Shown here piece after piece: positions 21,801-24,441 of a DNA stretch of 24,441 nt (position 1 is the first letter of the stretch; every line of letters starts with the position of its first letter). A program made the translations under genes and the position numbers. The notes under the pieces were generated by a model. The model did not search any database. It was not told the origin of the DNA and was given only the letters and a program-made list of their open reading frames with translations. The stretch covers positions 1 to 24,441 of the forward strand of contig URDS01000029.1 in assembly GCA_900546635.1 (NCBI GenBank), read 5' to 3'. The DNA is from an uncultured Eubacteriales bacterium. GTDB taxonomy: Bacteria > Bacillota > Clostridia > Oscillospirales > CAG-272.

Positions 21801-22932
21801 CTCCGCCGTTTTCGGTCACCGAATAGGTCAGCAGCGCGCTGCCGCCCGCGGTTTTAAAAACCATTTTTACGGTAAAATCCGCGTAACTTTCCGCATAGCG
21901 CAGCAAAAGACCGTCGGCTGTGCTTTTCGCCGTCATGTCGCGCGGCCAAATAAGTTCAGGCAAACTGCCGGACAGATCATTCGGCAGAGCAAGAAGTACG
22001 CTTTTCATCTTCGTATCCCCCTCTGTTTCTTCCGTAACCGTATCAAAGCAAGACGCAAAATTTGACGGAAGCTTTACGGTCGATTCATAAACCAACGTGC
22101 GCGTGCCGCCTGAAAAATACGACGCCGCAGCGTTGCCGAACGCCGTGACGGCAGCTTGGCCGCACATCCGGACGTTCACGCTTCCGTTCATGCCGCCGTT
22201 GCCGCTGATATACAGCGTCGGAACCGCCGCAGACCCGGAAAGCGTCAAATCGGCGCTGCCGCCCTTTGAAGAACTCGCATTGCCGACGCCGAGACTGACG
22301 CCGCCCGTTATAACGGTCGTACCACCGACAGACACGGTCATCTTTCCGGTATGGGAAACATTGGCGGTCGAGCGTCCGAACGTGCAGATGTCCAAATATT
22401 TGCCGCTGTTGACCGTCAGATACGATTCCCCTGTAAACGCGGATATTTTTTCATTGTTGTTTCCGCCGCAGACATATATTTTTCCGGTCGTTGCAATGCC
22501 CTCGCCAAGGGTAAGCCCCTTAAAGTTGCCGGCGATCACGCCGGTCCCGGCAAAAATGTTCAGATCGGCAAACTCCGTTTCGCCCCCGCAGGCGAAAGTG
22601 TACGACTGAATGTTGAATACCGCGCCGCCCGCGCGGTAATCCACGCCCCCGTATACGCTGGTAAAGGTGATTTTACCCGCGTGTGCCGGCGCATTGAATC
22701 TTGCCGTGATTTTCAGTGCGCCGCAAATAACAAAAGTTGTATCGCTGTCGCCGGCAGCCTTGTAGGCCGCAGTCAATGTGCCGAGCGCCGCTTCGGCGCT
22801 CGACCCGTCCCCTGACGCGCCGTTTGCGATATAGATTACCTTGTCGGATGCCGCCGCAGACGTGCACGCAAGCATCACAAACCCCATCACGAATAAAATC
22901 GTAAAAAACAGCCGTTTCAATTGCTTTTGCAT
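18823..22932 (-). CDS. Large secreted surface protein with triplicated repeats, VanY-type D-Ala-D-Ala carboxypeptidase domain and InlB-like repeats
   Basis: A 1369-aa exported protein. The signal peptide (about 1-28) ends TSAAAS. Three repeats of about 345 aa each carry TSxYGGxDYR (91-100, 438-447, 780-789), preceded by an xVICG/xVLVG strand and followed by strands of a likely right-handed beta-helix; the first two are full length, the third is cut short. A VanY/D-alanyl-D-alanine carboxypeptidase domain (about 900-1050) has the zinc motifs SEHRLGYAVD (His981, Asp988) and EAWHFRYVG (Glu1039, His1042), so it should cleave peptidoglycan stem peptides. Then come an InlB-B/Flg_new-like repeat (about 1124-1195), two cysteine-paired segments (CTDCAY; CAVCGF) and a final LGFRFAGWYADARYQTPYDF repeat with LFAKW. 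There is no LPxTG or SLH anchor. GGGGGAGG precedes the ATG. Confidence 0.92.
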   Translation of the reverse strand: MQKQLKRLFFTILFVMGFVMLACTSAAASDKVIYIANGASGDGSSAEAALGTLTAAYKAAGDSDTTFVICGALKITARFNAPAHAGKITFTSVYGGVDYRAGGAVFNIQSYTFACGGETEFADLNIFAGTGVIAGNFKGLTLGEGIATTGKIYVCGGNNNEKISAFTGESYLTVNSGKYLDICTFGRSTANVSHTGKMTVSVGGTTVITGGVSLGVGNASSSKGGSADLTLSGSAAVPTLYISGNGGMNGSVNVRMCGQAAVTAFGNAAASYFSGGTRTLVYESTVKLPSNFASCFDTVTEETEGDTKMKSVLLALPNDLSGSLPELIWPRDMTAKSTADGLLLRYAESYADFTVKMVFKTAGGSALLTYSVTENGGAAAGALTARADCGKDAVFAFDGDSFAAAFSLLPAGGTIIVCGEVTMTSFSAPVCGAPVAVTSVYGGTDYRNLGAKLVYAGSANFTLGSEMHFENLTIDIATTGVISAGFNKLVFGDGMRVNYDDTVDANGLYIVGGHNKGENAQAAYADDPCIVIHSGKVSRVVAFSRYSGARVHTGTASVTVDGTAHIRYVFLGAVSGGSVAAGANLCLGGDAVIENLYTGGSETTNTMTGDVNIYVDGGDIWEFDSVPLYAVAGSKRLIYDPRAVADGVVFLAELALFDCVETVCAYENTHDFGVAYPNPFDKDVQIHSCSVCGHTEYVNADEMPARVAEDVVFLADGGFGDGRSPAYPTADYEAALKAVRAGGTVVLVGKYTLVPNHEFRIKNEPMCFQEPVHSGTVTVTSQYGGVDYRAAGAKFVFDGDVHYRMSGDVIFDHIVFDAEHTLATTIAARYHRVVFGSDCEMLKNYAEDHYKLTLLGGYQYFRYNDLVGLEIAEETLRICTSILPYTEDSLPDSAVVTKHTNTNTTYTLRAEAAAAFDDMITAMEAAGLKTPYMSDASRTYLRQYALFTNAVGSRRRKAGCGFESAFHYVNQSCGLPYGSEHRLGYAVDIYDNTLSYGGLNHHHYDETAEWAWLVENGPKYGFVLRFLKDKVAQTGFIYEAWHFRYVGAEHAEALADSGLCLEEYVGELYGLTALDSDVEVNSGSFYEISGGSRGADHLTFTGKRSVTLAGTATAVLTEDVAERFVTVTAAASAGGGIAPAGVTQAVVGGDIAYTISAEAGYVLCDVKVDGISVGAVERYAFTDLSENHTIYAEFARCNHADMVESITVPKSCTEPGEKTFTCTDCAYSYTEPIPAGHSFGEWAETKPVKPGAAGEEARICAVCGFTETRPIPALPDKEGNRNLIALVIGRNKGNYTVRFDTVGAAKIGSQTVQKGKTVTAPENPVKLGFRFAGWYADARYQTPYDFTAPVRGDMTLFAKWETVNLQMPS

Positions 22933-22963
22933 ACGATCCTCCCCCTATATGTACTCTGCTTAC

Positions 22964-22992
22964 AGGATACGCCGTATTTCATTTTTGCACAA
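22964..22992 (-). promoter_or_regulatory. Promoter of the giant surface-protein gene
   Basis: On the minus strand TTGTGC (22992-22987), a 17-bp spacer and TATCCT (22969-22964), about 30 nt before the start codon. It is weaker than other promoters here, and its -35 box lies inside the 12-bp motif shared with 18466-18477, suggesting control by a regulator. Confidence 0.55.
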
Positions 22993-23035
22993 GGAAAAAA
23001 AGGCTGCATAAAAATCACAAAATTTTAACATCCGA

Positions 23036-23064
23036 TTTACAAGAGCAGGAATTTCTGATACAAT
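23036..23064 (+). promoter_or_regulatory. Promoter of the PBP-LuxR regulator
   Basis: TTTACA (23036-23041), a 17-bp spacer and TACAAT (23059-23064). It diverges from the surface-protein promoter, with 43 bp between the two -35 boxes. Confidence 0.72.
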
Positions 23065-23091
23065 GAAAACACAGAGAGGGGGCGGCAAACG

Positions 23092-24294
23092 ATGGCGCTG
23101 CTGGTTCTTTGCGACGCGAAATACTATCGAAGCGTATGGTGTATGAAAAAGCTCTGCGGCATCTATGATGAAGCGGCCAAACGGCGAATCTCCGTGCCCC
23201 TCTATACCGATTTGTCCGCCTTTGAAAAGGACGCCGGGCAATACGAGAAAAACGCTGCGGTGATCTGTCTGTTTGATTCCGTGGCCTGGATGGAAAAGGC
23301 CGCCGAAATCATCGAACAGGCCGGACTGCATCCGATTTTGTCAACCTACATGTGCAACCTGCTTCCCCCGCGCGGCGCAAGCGTCGTCGCCAGCAACGCC
23401 GACGACGCCATGTACACGGCCGTTGATTATCTGCAAGGCTGCGGCAAATGCCGCATCGCGCTTGTCGGAATCAACCGGGACAGTTGGAATGATACCGGAC
23501 GCGCCAACACGCTGAAACAATATACGGCCGAGGACGCGCGCGGGCTGTTTTACATTGACGACAGCATGGAAAACTGTTTTGCCGCGTTTTACGCGCAGCA
23601 TACGCGGTATGACGCCGTTATCTGTTCAAACGACCACATCGCCATCCATCTTTGCGAATGGTTCCGCCGTCGCGGCGAAAAGCCGCCGTTTTTGCTCAGC
23701 TTTACCGATACGATAACCGCGCGCCTTTACGCCGACGGGATCACTTCGATGTCGGTCAACTTTTACGAGGTCGGGCGAACCGCTGTCGCGGCTTATTTTG
23801 ACCGCCTCCGACACCGTGCCGAATCGGTTTGTATTTTCCTCAAAAGCGAACTGCATATCCGCGGCAGCACGGACAATCAACCGTATATCCAGAATCGGCT
23901 ACCTTTACAAAAAGCCGTCGAGGACGCGAAACAGCCCGGCAAAATCACCATCCCCCTGTTTCAGAGAAGGCTCAGCCGGCTGGAACATCTGCTGAATACA
24001 TCCGATGCAGTAAACCTGAAACTGATTTACGGTTTGCTTTCAAACCACAGCTATGAAGAAATGGGCGCGTTCTGCTATCTGACGCCGGAGGCCGCGCGCT
24101 ACCGCGTCCGCAAAATCAGGGATATGCTCGGATGTGAAAACCGCCGCGAAGCCGCCGCGTTTTTAGCCGACTATGTATCGGTCAAGAATCTCGGATGCAT
24201 GATTTCCGAAATCGAGGATTCGGTTTTTCACACGAAATTTTCAAAGAGAGCCGCCGACGCCGATCTATTAAAAAAAGCGGAAAAGCAGAGCTAA
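23092..24294 (+). CDS. Transcriptional regulator: N-terminal LacI-type sensor domain with C-terminal LuxR-like HTH
   Basis: A 400-aa cytoplasmic protein. Residues about 1-258 follow the periplasmic-binding-protein-like effector domain of LacI/GalR regulators: AAVICLFDSVAW, VVASNADDAMYTAVDYLQGC, GKCRIALVGINRD, YDAVICSNDHIAIHLCEWFR, and the closing LKSELHIRGST, which in LacI proteins ends the effector domain. The N-terminal LacI HTH is missing: the protein begins directly at the first strand (MALLVLCDAKYY). Instead residues about 308-362 (NLKLIYGLLSNHSYEEMGAF, then LTPEAARYRVRKIRDMLG and REAAAFLADYV) look like a LuxR/GerE-type HTH. AGAGGGGG lies 9 nt before the ATG. Divergence from the giant surface protein suggests a sugar-sensing control of that gene and perhaps of the GH43 operon. 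A weak AGCAG/CTGCT hairpin overlaps its stop. Confidence 0.82.
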   Translation: MALLVLCDAKYYRSVWCMKKLCGIYDEAAKRRISVPLYTDLSAFEKDAGQYEKNAAVICLFDSVAWMEKAAEIIEQAGLHPILSTYMCNLLPPRGASVVASNADDAMYTAVDYLQGCGKCRIALVGINRDSWNDTGRANTLKQYTAEDARGLFYIDDSMENCFAAFYAQHTRYDAVICSNDHIAIHLCEWFRRRGEKPPFLLSFTDTITARLYADGITSMSVNFYEVGRTAVAAYFDRLRHRAESVCIFLKSELHIRGSTDNQPYIQNRLPLQKAVEDAKQPGKITIPLFQRRLSRLEHLLNTSDAVNLKLIYGLLSNHSYEEMGAFCYLTPEAARYRVRKIRDMLGCENRREAAAFLADYVSVKNLGCMISEIEDSVFHTKFSKRAADADLLKKAEKQS

Positions 24295-24364
24295 AGCCCT
24301 GCTTCCGATTTGTAAAAGTTAAATTTTCCCGCCGTTTTGAAACGGCAAAACAAATCTCAAACAT

Positions 24365-24387
24365 AAAAAAGCCGGTTCTCACCGGCT
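24365..24387 (-). terminator. Intrinsic terminator for a transcript entering from the right
   Basis: On the minus strand AGCCGGT, loop GAGA, ACCGGCT and then TTTTTT (24370-24365). It has a U-tract only on the minus strand, so it would end a leftward gene lying beyond the window. The family-1 repeat lies just upstream of it in that direction, as at the left end. Confidence 0.8.
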
Positions 24388-24441
24388 CTGACCGCCGCAA
24401 AACCAAGGTTTTGCGACGATGGGGCGCGTTCGCTCGCGCCG
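24386..24441 (+). repeat. Dispersed palindromic repeat, family 1 (right-end copy)
   Basis: The arms CGCAAAACC (24396-24404) and GGTTTTGCG (24407-24415) are followed by ACGATGGGGCGCGTTCGCTCGCG. It is the inverted counterpart of 18-73 with only a few differences and runs off the end of the window. Confidence 0.87.

Noticed and set aside
19924..22065. Plus-strand 713-aa open frame opposite the giant surface protein
   Set aside because: Arg/His/Ile-rich antisense product of a biased coding frame; the minus frame has a signal peptide and VanY motifs.

Overview
The window looks like a contig from an uncultured anaerobic Bacillota (Clostridia-type) genome of mid GC content. Supporting signs are strong purine-rich ribosome-binding sites, near-consensus sigma-A promoters (repeatedly TTGACA-N17-TATAAT-like), lipoproteins with Gram-positive-style lipoboxes, an ECF-type S component, a rubrerythrin, a carbohydrate-binding lipoprotein with a GH43 enzyme, and a very large secreted surface protein. 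I cannot name the species.

Layout. (1) 1-860: the left end is a dispersed palindromic repeat. It is followed by a small leftward ORF and a rightward XRE regulator, whose two consensus promoters face each other across a 20-bp-arm palindrome. (2) 883-1673: a type I phosphoribosyltransferase with its own promoter and terminator. (3) 1683-4292, leftward: an ECF S component, mscL, and a lower-GC 7TM-GGDEF diguanylate cyclase bracketed by 22-bp direct repeats. (4) 4345-7465, leftward: an overlapping three-gene operon encoding a membrane-anchored parvulin-like foldase, a single-pass extracytoplasmic protein of unknown function and an unrecognised cytoplasmic protein. (5) 7484-11138, rightward: a Zur-like regulator, a metal ABC transporter (binding lipoprotein, ATPase, permease) and a GNAT acetyltransferase, with a Fur-family palindrome in the leader. 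(6) 11139-11466: a block of structured repeats, including a 43-bp tandem hairpin array. (7) 11503-13173, leftward: a 556-aa protein resembling a carbohydrate-active toroid plus beta-sandwich. (8) 13464-14226: rubrerythrin and terminators. (9) 14241-15157, leftward: a flavodoxin-like protein behind a long leader that may hold gene relics. (10) 15202-18425, leftward: a GH43 protein and a carbohydrate-type solute-binding lipoprotein. (11) 18633-22992, leftward: a 1369-aa secreted protein with three internal repeats, a VanY-type carboxypeptidase domain and InlB-like repeats. (12) 23036-24294, rightward and divergent from it: a regulator with a LacI-type sensor domain at the N-terminus and a LuxR-like HTH at the C-terminus. 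The right end runs into the same dispersed repeat as the left end, inverted.

Functional themes are metal uptake (Zur/Znu), envelope biogenesis and surface decoration (foldase operon, VanY protein), carbohydrate capture and turnover (SBP, GH43, 556-aa protein, divergent sensor-regulator) and oxygen tolerance (rubrerythrin). The most unusual non-coding content is two families of intergenic hairpins that recur as an ordered pair. One locus also carries a gap-free 43-bp tandem unit whose stems change while staying paired. The other standouts are the symmetrical promoter switch at the left end, the GGDEF cassette between direct repeats, and the architectures of the surface protein and its neighbouring regulator.
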